From NCBI GenBank assembly GCA_011037195.1, contig JAAEAF010001521.1:1-64000 (forward strand): a stretch of DNA of 64,000 bases, read 5' to 3'. Source of the stretch: Triatoma infestans (Eukaryota; Arthropoda; Insecta; Hemiptera; Reduviidae). The translations under genes and the position numbers were made by a program. Positions 12,629 to 24,300 of this stretch are shown here, one piece after another. Each line of letters begins with the position of its first letter. The first letter of the stretch is position 1. The notes beneath the pieces are model-generated. The model had not been told where the DNA came from. It ran no database searches and worked only from the letters and a program-made list of their open reading frames with translations.

Positions 12629-13539
12629 AGCGGAGTGCACAAAGTATTGAAAGAACACTATAAAGACTACATAAGAGATTTTCAACTCTAATAAAGTATT
12701 GCTATCATAATCTAGTTAATCTACCCAATCATAATCTAGTTCATAAACTATTCAATTATAATCTAGTTCGTCTTAATCAAGACACTCACCCGAATTTCTT
12801 TTCCTGCGAAATAGCAAACTTTCTTCATACTTAAATTCTTATTAGTGTTTGAAATCGCCGACATTTTTATGGAGAAAATCACAAAAACCTGAGAAACCTT
12901 TTCAGTAAAGTAACACTTTCGATCAACGATTTTCTTCAAATCGGAATTTTGGCAACTTATATCATTCTAATTGATATTATTTAGTTGGCAGAATTTTATA
13001 GCACATTAAAGGAAAATATAACCCGACCCTTCCCCTTAAATGAATTTTCTCGGAGAAATGTTTCAAATAGAAGTTGTTGCTCTTTGCCTAGTTGACATAG
13101 CAAGTTTAAAGAAAACGTTGGTGTAGATTTTGAGAAAATCATAAAAAACTGAAAAAAACATTCAGTAAAGAGGGATTTTTGGTTGATGGATATTGTCCGA
13201 AATCTTCGAGTCTGATGCGATGATAGTATCTAAACGCAATACCAAGTTTGAGATTCCTGCAACTTTTCGTTTTTGATATTGTATTCTTTTCACACATACA
13301 CATACACACAAATACACACTATTTTCTAAAGACCACTATTTTGGACCCAGAGGACCTCATAACGTATATTTCCAGTGAAAACTCAATTTCGAAAATCTGG
13401 TATGGTCGCAATACTTCTTTTGCTATTATTAGTAAAAGATATTACTTTCTGAAATAAATGAAATAAAATCAGATGGGTTGTAACATTCCCTTGAAAAAAA
13501 TTATACTGTAAATCTACCTGGTGGATAAGAGATGCGTGT

Positions 13540-14960
13540 TTAGCTTCTAATACTATCCTCTGTAGCTTTTTCTTCCGGATCTCTTGATTGCAGTTCAGTT
13601 ATAGGTCTAGGTACTGTTGCTTGAATTTGATTAGTATGTCTTCTGATGACATTGCCATCTACAAAAATTGTCCTCAGTTTAAGTTGAATCTCTTCTCTTA
13701 AATTACTTAAATTACCAGGTTGCTGGCCGGGAAAGTTAGATCTAGTTTGAAAATGCACTTCCGTCTTAAGATGGTGGCGAAATCTTCTTGGATTTAAAAT
13801 TAAGAATTATGTTTTCTTATTAATAGTCACTGGTACCTTTACATAGGCAAGGGGCTTTATCACAGTTTGACTGTTACTTATAAATTTAATGAGTGTATTT
13901 TTTAAAGGAATATTAGTAATTTTCTTGTAAAATTTATAACTTATCTCGGAAAAAGCAGCCTCCGCGTCATATTCCATATACCAAAGTCCCGGCAATGTTT
14001 ACATTTAGTACTTAGGAATATTTGCTGTAGGGTCTGAAATTCATATTGGTAAAGTATCTTTAACTACTGTTAGAAATTGTAGGTGTCATTGAAGGTCTAG
14101 ATTACAAGTTAAAGGGTCTGTATTTTTTTCTTGAATATTTTGTCTGTACCTTTTTAATGTGTCCTACCTTACCACAGAATTACGCTGTAATTTCTGACTT
14201 TATCCCGGGGAGCTAAATGATCTCCTCCACAGCGCATGCAAATGAAGGTATTTGCTGTTGCTTGGGTAGAGAGCTGATTGGGGTTTGGTGGGCAAAATTG
14301 TCCTCAGTTCCTTCGGTTTCCTTCGGAAGAGGTTTTGCTATTAAAATTGGAACTCTTTAAACTGTAGATTGATAGTGAAGAATCAGCGGATTTAATTTCA
14401 GCAGCGCTCTGAGAATGTCTTTCCAAGGCGAGAGCAAATTCGATGGTTTTGCCTAATTGGATATCGAATGTAGATTTTGAATGGAGGTCACTGACGAATA
14501 TAACTCTAACAATAATTTGTATTGCTTCATTCGAATAACAGCAACTTGAAGCTATGCCCAACTTCTAAGCTTTGACATATATGTATAAATGTTCTATTTT
14601 ACGAGAACATCGACCAATTCTTGAAATGACTTTTCTTCATCTTTAGTGGAAAAAAATTAAACTTTGTGGCAATGTAAAGATTTTTGGTAAAAGTAATGAA
14701 ATTAGTGTATTAATTCACTTCTCAGCAGCTATGTACATTCTGAACATCTAAAAAGGCTGTAAGCCGTTCTAAGTGTCGTTCAAATGTTTCTGCACATTCA
14801 TCATCTCAAAGGCAATCCCATATACCGACTGACGAGGACTTGAAATGAAGACATTTGCTGATTGATTAAATCTGAACTGCATTAGTTAAATTTTAAGTTA
14901 GTTACTACTTTGGAATACGAACTGCCACTTTTTCAAATGCCTTGGTATCTCACAAACAAC
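13540..14960 (-). mobile_element. Ty3/gypsy relic: gag zinc-knuckle, protease and integrase C-terminus
   Basis: On the minus strand, from high to low coordinate: a gag-like helical stretch (14304-14561), a zinc-knuckle-like CMRCGGDH near 14220, a retropepsin-like segment with LWYMEYDAEAAFSEI and KPLAYVKVPV (13807-13995; the expected DTG triad is changed to DAE), then an integrase C-terminal tail ending VIRRHTNQIQ (13540-13758). The reverse transcriptase, RNase H and most of integrase are deleted. It is related to the K02A2.6-like gypsy group by these motifs. Confidence 0.65.
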
Positions 14961-17040
14961 TACCCTTAACATAAACATCTCTTTGACACCTTATCTCTCA
15001 CCCAATTTGCATAGATACTATAGAGATAAGCAACTACTTGTGTTAATGTACCCAAACGCAAACTCTAATCACCTATACTCATTTAAACTTCCATTCTGCA
15101 CGTTTATAGACGGCTGCATTCTATGTGCAGATGTGGCACGTTAGAACTTCCAGAACGCAGTGATTTAATCTTACTGTTTGAGATTTCATTATAAGGCTCG
15201 TTATATTTGCTAAAGCCACAAACAGTCATAACATTCCCTAAATTAATGTTATTGACTTAATTCTATGCGATGTCATAAAAAATGAAAAGACATTCCTAAC
15301 ATGCGTCTGAAGCTTGAAAATGCGAAGAAATAATTAGATAAAGATATTGGCCATTCTATTTTTCCTCGTATGAGAAGGACATTAAGAAACCCGGACTTAG
15401 AAAGGCTTTCATCTTTTCTGTTTTAAGGCATGGTTATGTTCTTTCCAGAAAGCCTTTATGATTGCTATGTAATACAAGAAATTATTAAATATATTTTGTT
15501 ATAATTAATATAATATGAATCTCGACAAAGGAATTATTGTCTTTCATTAATGTGAAATAATTAATAGTGCACATTATGTCCTGTAGAGCGCAACACTATT
15601 CAGCCAATAGAACTTTGGGCTCTGGGCATAAGATTATATTTAGTCTATTGAGCATAAAATTGTTCAAAGCATCGAAAACAAGTGTATAAATAACAAATTT
15701 GGAAGTATTTATTTATAAATGCATATGTTTATTAAATTCGTGATCAAACTTAGTAAAATGAATTCAAATAATAATCTTACGACTACTTAACATTTTTCAA
15801 GTTAATATTTGACGACATCAAGATTATAACGATACAACGTTGTAAATTATTACAACGTTTTAAGTTATTTAAACACTTTTAATTTGATATTTATATTTAC
15901 AATTTATTTAAATATTTTTAATTTGATACTTAAATCTACAATATCTGTATTCTCTTTAGATGGCTGCAAGTGAATTCCCGGATGTAAAACCTTTTTAAAG
16001 CCTTCCTTTGGCTAGTTAAGGATACATGAATGTAATAAGATCTTTGGATAGAATACGTTCATGTTCAAAGGATCACAGATTATGTTTACCACGTAAGGAG
16101 AAGAGAACAAGCCACTTCTTCAGGGATCTTGGCAGCTTTGCCAATATCCTGCATAACAACTGAACAACACACTAACATCTGCACCATTCACACAGTATAG
16201 ATTGGGTCTCCGGAGGAAGGTTATGTGTGCAATTCTTGATTTTAGCAGATCCACGGGCAAAAATCTGTCTCATCAACACATATGTACATACTCTCTCAAT
16301 GTAAATATTGTACACTTCATAGACGTCTAGGTTTTACACAAAAACAAACAACATACGGAGCCACAATAGATCTTTTAGGTCATAGGATTTGCTTTTATAG
16401 CCAGGCCCTATTCTCGTTAATATCTCTTTGATAACTAGGTTACGTTTGCAGGTTAGTATTTAATTCTTGCTGTCATAAATACGGTACGTCTTGACTGTGC
16501 TTTTCAACGTTTTTCTTTGGCGTGAATTTCATCGACAGATACATTTTTGTGTTGTGAAACTTACAGGAAATACAATTTCTTTGAGATGCTATATTTTAGT
16601 GAAACATAATAGGAAAATCTACAGTTAGGTTCATTTTCTTCAGTCCAAAAAATAGAGGAAGTACTTTTGATAAAGCTTAACTGCCGAATCTGCTAAAACG
16701 ATTTGCAGAGATATCATTTAATACAATTTCGTTTTCACTAATCAACGAATGGATATAGTTCAAGAAAGTTAATGTTTTTGCGTATGTGAAGTTTGGCAAC
16801 AGGTAACATTTTTAAAATAGAAAAAATAAATTCTTGTTTTATAACAATTAAAAGAAAATTAATGATTTAGAAAAGAAGACATTAAAGTAGTATTATTATA
16901 AAGCCTGAGAGTTTAAACAATTATGTGTGTTGTATGATGAAAATAATGTTTTTAAAATAAATATATTTAAAATTAAAAATGGCGCTCTCCCCTCTTCGAG
17001 AGTATTACTATCTTTTTTCTTGGTGGCCACTGGCTGGAAA
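14961..17040. other. intergenic, no gene recognised
   Basis: AT-rich; no open frame with recognisable motifs and no repeat family that I can match, although it is all within plausible decayed repeat DNA. Confidence 0.5.
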
Positions 17041-17437
17041 GGCAACATAATGTAAACACATAAACCATCTTTAAAATTATTTATTTTGTTACTGCTGTTT
17101 CCAGTACTAATTCACAGGTTTTTCCTCTTTTCTGCATAACATCGATGTGAGTAAGTACAAGTTTTTTTACTTGCGTAAAACAGACTTATAATTTCATTAT
17201 TATGGGCAGCATTTAATACATTAGCTAGCATCCTTATCTGTCATTGTTTGAGACACAATAATCTATGAGTTGTTCTTTATTGCGGTAATTAATATTGTTT
17301 ATTGTTAATATTGTAAGGTGTTACTGTTGCTTCACCAGTATTCAGGGAGTAAATGGTTTTATGAGTTATATCGTTACATTTTAGAGTATAGCCAAGTTTA
17401 TATTTTTTGTTCAGATGTTTAGCTTTTGAAATATGAG
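17041..17437 (+). promoter_or_regulatory. AMBRA1 5' leader region with probable 5'-UTR intron and a short upstream ORF
   Basis: A donor-like GTGAGT near 17146 and a good acceptor (tttttgttcag ending 17414) suggest a non-coding first exon spliced just ahead of the start codon. Directly after that acceptor is ATG at 17415 with four codons and a TGA ending 17429, a minimal upstream ORF eight bases before the main ATG. No TATA or initiator element is clear. Confidence 0.35.
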
Positions 17438-20400
17438 ATGGATTTGCGTGTTTGGGCCAAAAAATCTTGCGAAAAGAAAAGTGTTCCTGCTTGCAATTTT
17501 TATCGTGAAACTGGCCTTTATCACAAAACTACAGGTCCTCCCAAATATTTACAATGGGCAGCTGAAGAAAAGCTTATTCATAAAAACCATGAGGAATTTG
17601 TGAGTATATGTTGCTAAAAAAGTTATTCATTCAAATTTTTATAGTATTAGCTAAGTTATTTAAAGTATTGTAAATTTTTATAAGTAGGAATGAATATTTT
17701 GTTGTTTTTACTATTATAGACTTGTCAAATCCCAGATGCAACTAGGTCTACTTTCTTGATGGTATTTAGTCCAGATGGGTAAGCTAATTGAAATTATATT
17801 GCCATTAACTTAGTTCTTAATTCTGTATAATATCGATTATTTTATATTAGGACTATGATAGCTTCGACCCATGGAAATCATAATGTTTACGTAACTTATT
17901 TGACTAGTGGAAAAAATGTGAAAACACTCTCAGGCCATCCACGAACCCCATGGTGTATAGCTTTCCATCCTTCTTCCAATCAGATACTTGCTTCGGGCTG
18001 TTTAGGTGGGCAAGTCAGAGTTTGGGATCTTCACGTAAGTTTTATTGTTTCAGTTTGTTATATGCTTTTATTGTTAAGTAATTGAATGGACTTTTTTTTT
18101 AGTCGACTGAATGATAATTAGGATTTTTCAGTTTATTCTTTATCATATAGTTTTGAATACGAAGAAGCAGAAATGGTTTCCGAGCATTTTTGCTTTAGAA
18201 GATATTACTTGTTATTTCTGATGAATACATGCAGAAGTAAAAGTAATTATTGGTTTCCATCGCATGGCTCATTATTTTATAATTTATTATCTTAACAGCC
18301 TTAAGTAATTTTTGTAATTGTACTTAATGTGTGTGTGTAATTCTACCAAAGTTTTTTTTGCTTTTACTACTTAAAATTATGTAAAAAGTTTAGATTTTTT
18401 GATAATACAATTTTGCTTTTTTGATTATATTTTAATATCATTTTTTAGTACATTAAGTTTATAACAGTATATTTTAAATTTGCGTTGTGGTTAATAACAT
18501 GGTGAAAACGTTTCATCATGGTTTCACTATGTATTAGGATATATCACTAAAGTTCTGGCACTAAAATCAATTGTGAAGCAATATGGATGTTGGTTTTACT
18601 TTAACACATTTCTCTTTGATGTACGTCAAAAATAGGCATATTGACCAATACTACGGATTCGTAATTGAGAGGGTTTAATTCATGTGGTGTTTATAAATAT
18701 GTGAATTCTAGTCTAGCTCAGAAAAATTGGTAATGTGTAAGACTACGTCTCTTATGGTAAATCGCAGTGAGTTTAGCTGAATTAGTTATCCACTTGCGTT
18801 CTAAATATTCAGAATCTTTAGTTCTTCCTAACTAGACACAATAATCTTTTTCTTTAATTAAGGAGACGTTTTACTTCAACCATATTTTTTGAATACAGGG
18901 TGGAAGTGAAATATGGATGGCGGAAAGTCAAACTGTAATTGCATCACTGGCTTTCCATCCTACTGATAGAGTTCTTGTAATAGCCACCTATAATGAAGTT
19001 CATTTTTGGGATTGGAGTCAAGACAAACCTTTCGCTAAATGTAGTACGGCTAATGAGCGAGAAAAAGTTAGGTGCGTATTTTTGTTCCAGTCGATTTTCA
19101 TTAATGTAATATAACTACGCTTCAATATATATTTTTTTGTGTAATTATAAAATGTCCTAATCACATAGGTATGTATCATTTGATAATCTGGGACATCGTC
19201 TAATAACCGGTATAGCAAATGCACCGCGTGTGCATTCACAGTGGGATAGAGTTTCTGCACCCCAACCTCCACCTCAAATACCACAGTCAGAACATGAACG
19301 CCGTATAACAATTTGTTATCGATATATGGTTGAACAGTATGAACAATTGGTTCAAAGATATTATTCTTTGTCAAGACAAGGTGCTAGTGATCAACGGAGA
19401 AATGCAACTAGCAGAACCACACAACCAGTTACAGTAAGATTTATTTTGATTCAATTTTAATTTGGTAATATACTTTTGAATAATTTAGTTTTCTCTCTAT
19501 AGGAAAAGTTCGTTAACAAGAGCTTTATTCAGAAGTTAATATTATTTTTTTTTTAAATTTAACATTTAGATGGATCGAGGTACAGATCCAATGGAACCAC
19601 TTCCCGTGAGAGTTGAAGCACGCTGCTCAGTTTGCCGTGGCGATGTTAGTATTAGTAATCAATTTGCGGGTGGAAGTAATCGCGGGGACGATGGAGCCAC
19701 AGCATCCACATCTTCCGACTCCTCAACTCCTACTAATGGAACTGCAAATGTGCGACCTTCTTCTGCAAGTTTTAGAAATGTTAGCACACAACATAGAGGT
19801 CTGCATTTAGTAACTTTATCATTAAACAAATCATTGACACTTAAAATAAAATGTAATTATGAAATGTTTAGGTACTGATGAAGTTAGTGCGTCACATTCT
19901 TCGTCCCAATTTTTAAGCCCACAAGCTGCAGTATCAGACACTGTAAGTGATCCAGGCAGTGAAAATACTAGCAGGACTAGGCAAGATTTATCAAGCCAAG
20001 AAGCGATGATCAACGCTCGTGATTTCAATTCTCTTAGAGCAAATTACCTATTTAATAGAATAAACAGATTGAGAACTCAGGTAAACTTTAACATTAGTGA
20101 TGAATAAATGTTTATATTTGGTTAAATGGTTGACAGTTTGTCATAATAATATTCATTACCTATTTATTCACAGGTGGAAACGCGCAGAAATATCTTAGTT
20201 AGAAGTAGGAATTCAGCAGCAGCTATGCTTGCAAGAATGTCCCCCTCTAGTCCAGAAGATTTGCAGACATTTGAAGATGTACTTTCAACAATGCCCCCAC
20301 CGTTACCATCGCCTCCACCATTTCCGTCTGTTCCGTCGCCACCTGTACCTCCACCACCACCTGAAGATCCTCCCGCATCACCACCACCGCCCCCTCCTGA

Positions 20401-20921
20401 AGAGCCTGCTACCTCTCCAGCACAACAGTCTCCTGACGATCCTCCCATTCCTCCACCACCTCCTATTCCACCATCAACTTGTGGATTTTTTAATCGTTTA
20501 AGCTCTTTTTTAAGAGGCTCTAGGAAATCAAACATTGTCAATAGAAGTAGCGGTGCTACAACCGCTACATCTGGAAATTCCACAGATAGTAATGAAAATG
20601 CTAATTTACCAATAAAAAATGCTGTATCCACCAATTCTACCGAAGACTCAGCTACCACAACTAACAGGACTCCAATATCTACATCAGTTGGAACTGCGAG
20701 TACTATAGCATCTAGACATGGTTCAGTAGAATGTCACTGTCCTGTAAATTCACTACCACCTACTACCACAAGTGTGCTTACTGTAGATCTGTCGAAATCC
20801 GGAGATAATGCGGCTTCTACTCCATCAGGATCAGCAAATCGGCATTCTACACCTAGAGCGTTTAGAGATTCAGGTTCTAATACAGAGAACTATGAATCCA
20901 ACTCCAGTGACAGTACCTCAG
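17438..20921 (+). CDS. AMBRA1: AMBRA1 exons 1-8: N-terminal half of the WD40 propeller and proline-rich linker
   Basis: The ATG at 17438 is the first in-frame start, because an in-frame TAG lies at 17420-17422. Exons 1-5 (to 19433) hold the three N-terminal WD repeats. Exon 6 (19570-19798) carries a CxxC motif (RCSVCRGDV) followed by a Ser/Thr-rich stretch. Exon 7 (19872-20080) is polar and low-complexity. Exon 8 (20174-20921) is the longest: after METRR-like basic residues it encodes about 60 residues dominated by PPPP/PSPPP runs, then a Ser/Thr/Asn-rich stretch. Donors and acceptors follow GT-AG throughout; introns 1, 2, 4, 5, 6 and 7 are only 72-140 nt, while intron 3 (18035-18898) is 864 nt and holds nothing I recognise. 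In AMBRA1 this N-terminal block joins the C-terminal WD repeats to make one propeller, and the region between is disordered. Confidence 0.93.
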
Positions 20922-21268
20922 GTAAAAAGAAAAAATAGTAAAAAATCAGTACAATTGCCAGTTTTAAAATATATTGTTACATAATATCCTTCTAAATTTC
21001 ATTTAATATCATGCATTTTTTTAAAGTATGTTGTTTGAAAATTATTTGTGTTTTCGGTATAATCTAACGCTATACTAATGTCTGGTATTTTGATTCAAAT
21101 CAGCATGCATATTGATTTGTTCCTGACCGGTTTCGGATTTTCATCCATCTTCAGAGCAAATTCACCAAGTTCGGGAGAGAGATCACTTCAATGTAATGTT
21201 TCTGTTGTACTCACACTTTTGGTTTGTTGGTTGTTAATGTATGTTGTTGAGGGGGTTATAAGGTTACG

Positions 21269-21325
<57 letters not shown>

Positions 21326-24300
21326 AATGACAAATTACTAGCTAAACCCGGCCACGCTTAGCTGTGGCACAGTATGATTTTAATTATTAGGGAAGTAAAT
21401 AGAAGTATGATAGTTAACATAAATTCAGCAAGAAAACACATCATTCAATTTAATACCCTGCTTTGTGTTGCTGTGAACTGAAAGGAAAGAAAGAAAAAAT
21501 GTTTTTAACTGAAAGAATGTTTTTAAGAGCTGAATGCGCTGTTCTACCTCCTTCCATCAACGTAGCAGCATTACCTAAAGAAGCAAGTGCTAACGCAATA
21601 TGGCCATTTGAGCGGATTTTAGCCAGGATTAAGAAATTAAGAACGTTTTTCCAGTTCCACCTGGAGCATCCAAAAAGTAAATCCACCGGATTGGTTGGTC
21701 ACAGCTTGTATGATCAAATGCTATCTTTGGTTCTTGAAGGAGTTTCAGTGTATTTTTTTGGACGAATAACTGTAAGTCATTTCTGGTGTATGATTGCTCT
21801 CTGAGCAGTTCTCTCTCTCGAATGTTGCATTGATCGATGACCTATTCGGTACTGTAACTCTTGCGTTTGACATATTCTGACATATGATTGCGTTTCTTGA
21901 CATATTCTGTGCAGAATATCTTCGGCAGAGAGCGCGCCACGATCGCAACGCGTCTGCGTCTGTCTGTTTCTGCCAAACTCACGAAACGCTCGGAATTTGC
22001 CGTTTCCGTGGGAATAAAAAGTATATATATACACTCTTATACAGAAATGTAACGTTGTGTAAAAATTTCAAGTCAATCCATCGACTACTTTTCGAGTTTT
22101 GCGGCCACAAACATACGGATGTCGAATTTTTATATAAATAGATGATTAGACTTTAGAAAATAGTGTGCAATAACTAGTATGAAGAATACTGTATAACTAA
22201 AGTATTCTATAACTACTATTTATCATATACTATTTTCTAATGCCTAATCATAATTTATAATAATTCCATTTTGTCATTAAACACACACACACACACACAG
22301 TAACAAATCTTATAACCTCCCCACATAATTATATACAACCAACAAACTAACAAGTGTGAGTGTAACAGGAACATTACGTTGAAGTGAAAACTCTCTACAT
22401 GAACTTGATTTGCTCTGACGATGGATGAAAATCCGAAACCAATCAGGAACACAATGAATATGCATGCTACACGGATAAAATACCAGATGTTATCCAACAT
22501 GCGGACCAACCAAAACATATTCAGCTGTACTAATTTTATTATTATTATTATTATAATCATTAGTAGAGGTAGTAGTAGTTTCCTTTTCCAGTAAAGAACA
22601 ATGCAAGTATAGTGATTGAACATTCATCTTGTTTGTGGCAGGTCGAGTTTTGAGAAGGAATGCTGAAAGTTCATCAGCTATCGCTAGATTACGAGCTCAA
22701 TTTAGACGTCTTCAAAGTGCGTACAACACAAGAGATCGGGAGCTAATGGTATATCTATTAATCTAAAATATCTTTTCTTTTAAGGATTTTGGATGTCTTA
22801 ACAAAGTGAGAATCGGATATGTAATTAACAGTTACTGCGTGAAGCGGAAGAGAGTGCTGAACGTAGACTGATCACTAGATTAACTACTCTATTGGAACGA
22901 TCATCATGGATCAATTCGAATAACTTACCACCCGGTGGAAGTAGAAGTCACAATTCATCAACTTCTGTTATATCTCCAGAACCCTGTAGTTCTTCATCGA
23001 CTCCTCCAGTTGGACCGTCTTCATCTTCTTCTGTTAACGGCACTTCTCATTTTCCATCTTCGGATATGGCCAGCGTAAGATGTGGTCTTCATTTGTTAAC
23101 TAGACATATAGATAATTTATCATCGCAATTCAGGTAGTTATGCATTGAAGTTATAATCTTTTTTTTATTTGAAAAGAAATATCTTCTGGTTTCATTTCTT
23201 TTATATATTATATTTATGGTTTTGTTATTAAAGAATGGATCTTGAAAGAGGACAAGCAAACCACATAAGGAGACTATGGCGTGATCTTCACAACCAGATT
23301 TGCGCCTTATCACTAGCTCTTCGTGCAGTATCAGCTCCAGGTAGATAATTTATTTTCGTTGTACTGTTTCTATAGTAGATATAAAAGTTCAGCAGTTTAA
23401 AACAAAATATTTTGGATATAATTTTAATTAAATTAAAATGGATATAGCTGAAAACGATAGTCAAGAGGATAGAGGGCCCCATACTTCTACAGCTTCTTCA
23501 GCTACAAATGAACTTTTTCCTCCAGTAGTAAGGTTATCGTCGTCTGCACAACGTCCTCCTACAGGCACTAGAGCAGAAACTAGCACTTCGGAAGCTAGCA
23601 CTTCAGGAACATCATCCGTTACAGAAGAAGATGATGATGAAAGTGATGTCTCACCTAGAAGTTGGTTTTGGTTAAGAAGACAGTCCAGAAGATCCCGACA
23701 ACATCTAAGATTGGCTCCATCACACAAAAGAGCTAGAATTGATTTAAGGTAGGAAGAAAATACAAATACACATGGTAATATATAACGAATGTAAAAAAAC
23801 TTTGGGAACTTGTTAGGGAAGCCATTTTTAAGTAAAAAATGTTATATGAACATAGGTCCTATTTCGATCAGTTACAGAATAACAACAGTTCAAAGTTTGA
23901 TTTGCTCCCTGAGATCGTAGTCACTCTTAATAGCTTCGAATCATAAGGTTATAAACACGTACTATCATATTATTGTTGCGAATTTGATTAGCAGCATCCA
24001 TTATTCTTTCGAGTAAATGTTCACGTGCTTATTTCAAAATGACTTCAGAGGTAAAAATCTAGAGGATTTGGATCGGATGATTATGGAGGATAAGCGATAG
24101 GGCCTCCACGACTTCCACCTATTAGCGAAATGCCTATTTAACTACTCAGTTTCTTGCCTTCCATAGTGTGCTGGAGCACCTAGTACAGCCATCATGTTGG
24201 TATCACATGTGTTGCCGCATTTGGAGAAGAGTGTCTTCTAAGATTTCATTTAAGAAGGTCAACATATCCTTCAGAATTTAGTCTATTATATTTAGTCACT

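Larger units (their letters stand above)
9891..13450. repeat. second cluster of the degenerate repeat family, interrupted by LINE and PLE fragments
   Basis: Same signature blocks as at 3.3-6.1 kb, near 9920-10230, 10600-10990, 12850-13190 and 13220-13440 (for example GAAAATCGT..GGAGCTA, AGTAAAGTGGTACTTTCGGTTGA, CGTATATTTCC..GTGAAAACTC). Interrupted at 10.3-10.56 kb and at 11.44-12.0 kb by other elements. Confidence 0.55.
21080..22505. mobile_element. Penelope-like inverted-repeat pair with intervening sequence, in AMBRA1 intron 8
   Basis: The left arm (about 21080-21335) and right arm (about 22276-22505) are inverted copies: both hold ATGCATGC/GCATGCAT, a hammerhead-like core, a GTTGTTG-GAGGGGGTTATAAG block and a (TG)n or (CA)n run. 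The interior (21340-22270) begins with a CCGGCCACGCTTAGCTGTGGC block common in insect repeats and has no recognisable coding domain. Confidence 0.6.

Noticed and set aside
19018..19374. 118-codon minus-strand open frame
   Set aside because: Overlaps AMBRA1 exons 4-5 and the intron between on the opposite strand.
20164..20658. 164-codon minus-strand open frame rich in glycine
   Set aside because: Exact antisense of the AMBRA1 proline-rich exon; CCN/proline codons give glycine on the opposite strand.
21463..21804. 113-codon plus-strand open frame inside the intron 8 element
   Set aside because: No recognisable domain, and it lies in repeat sequence.
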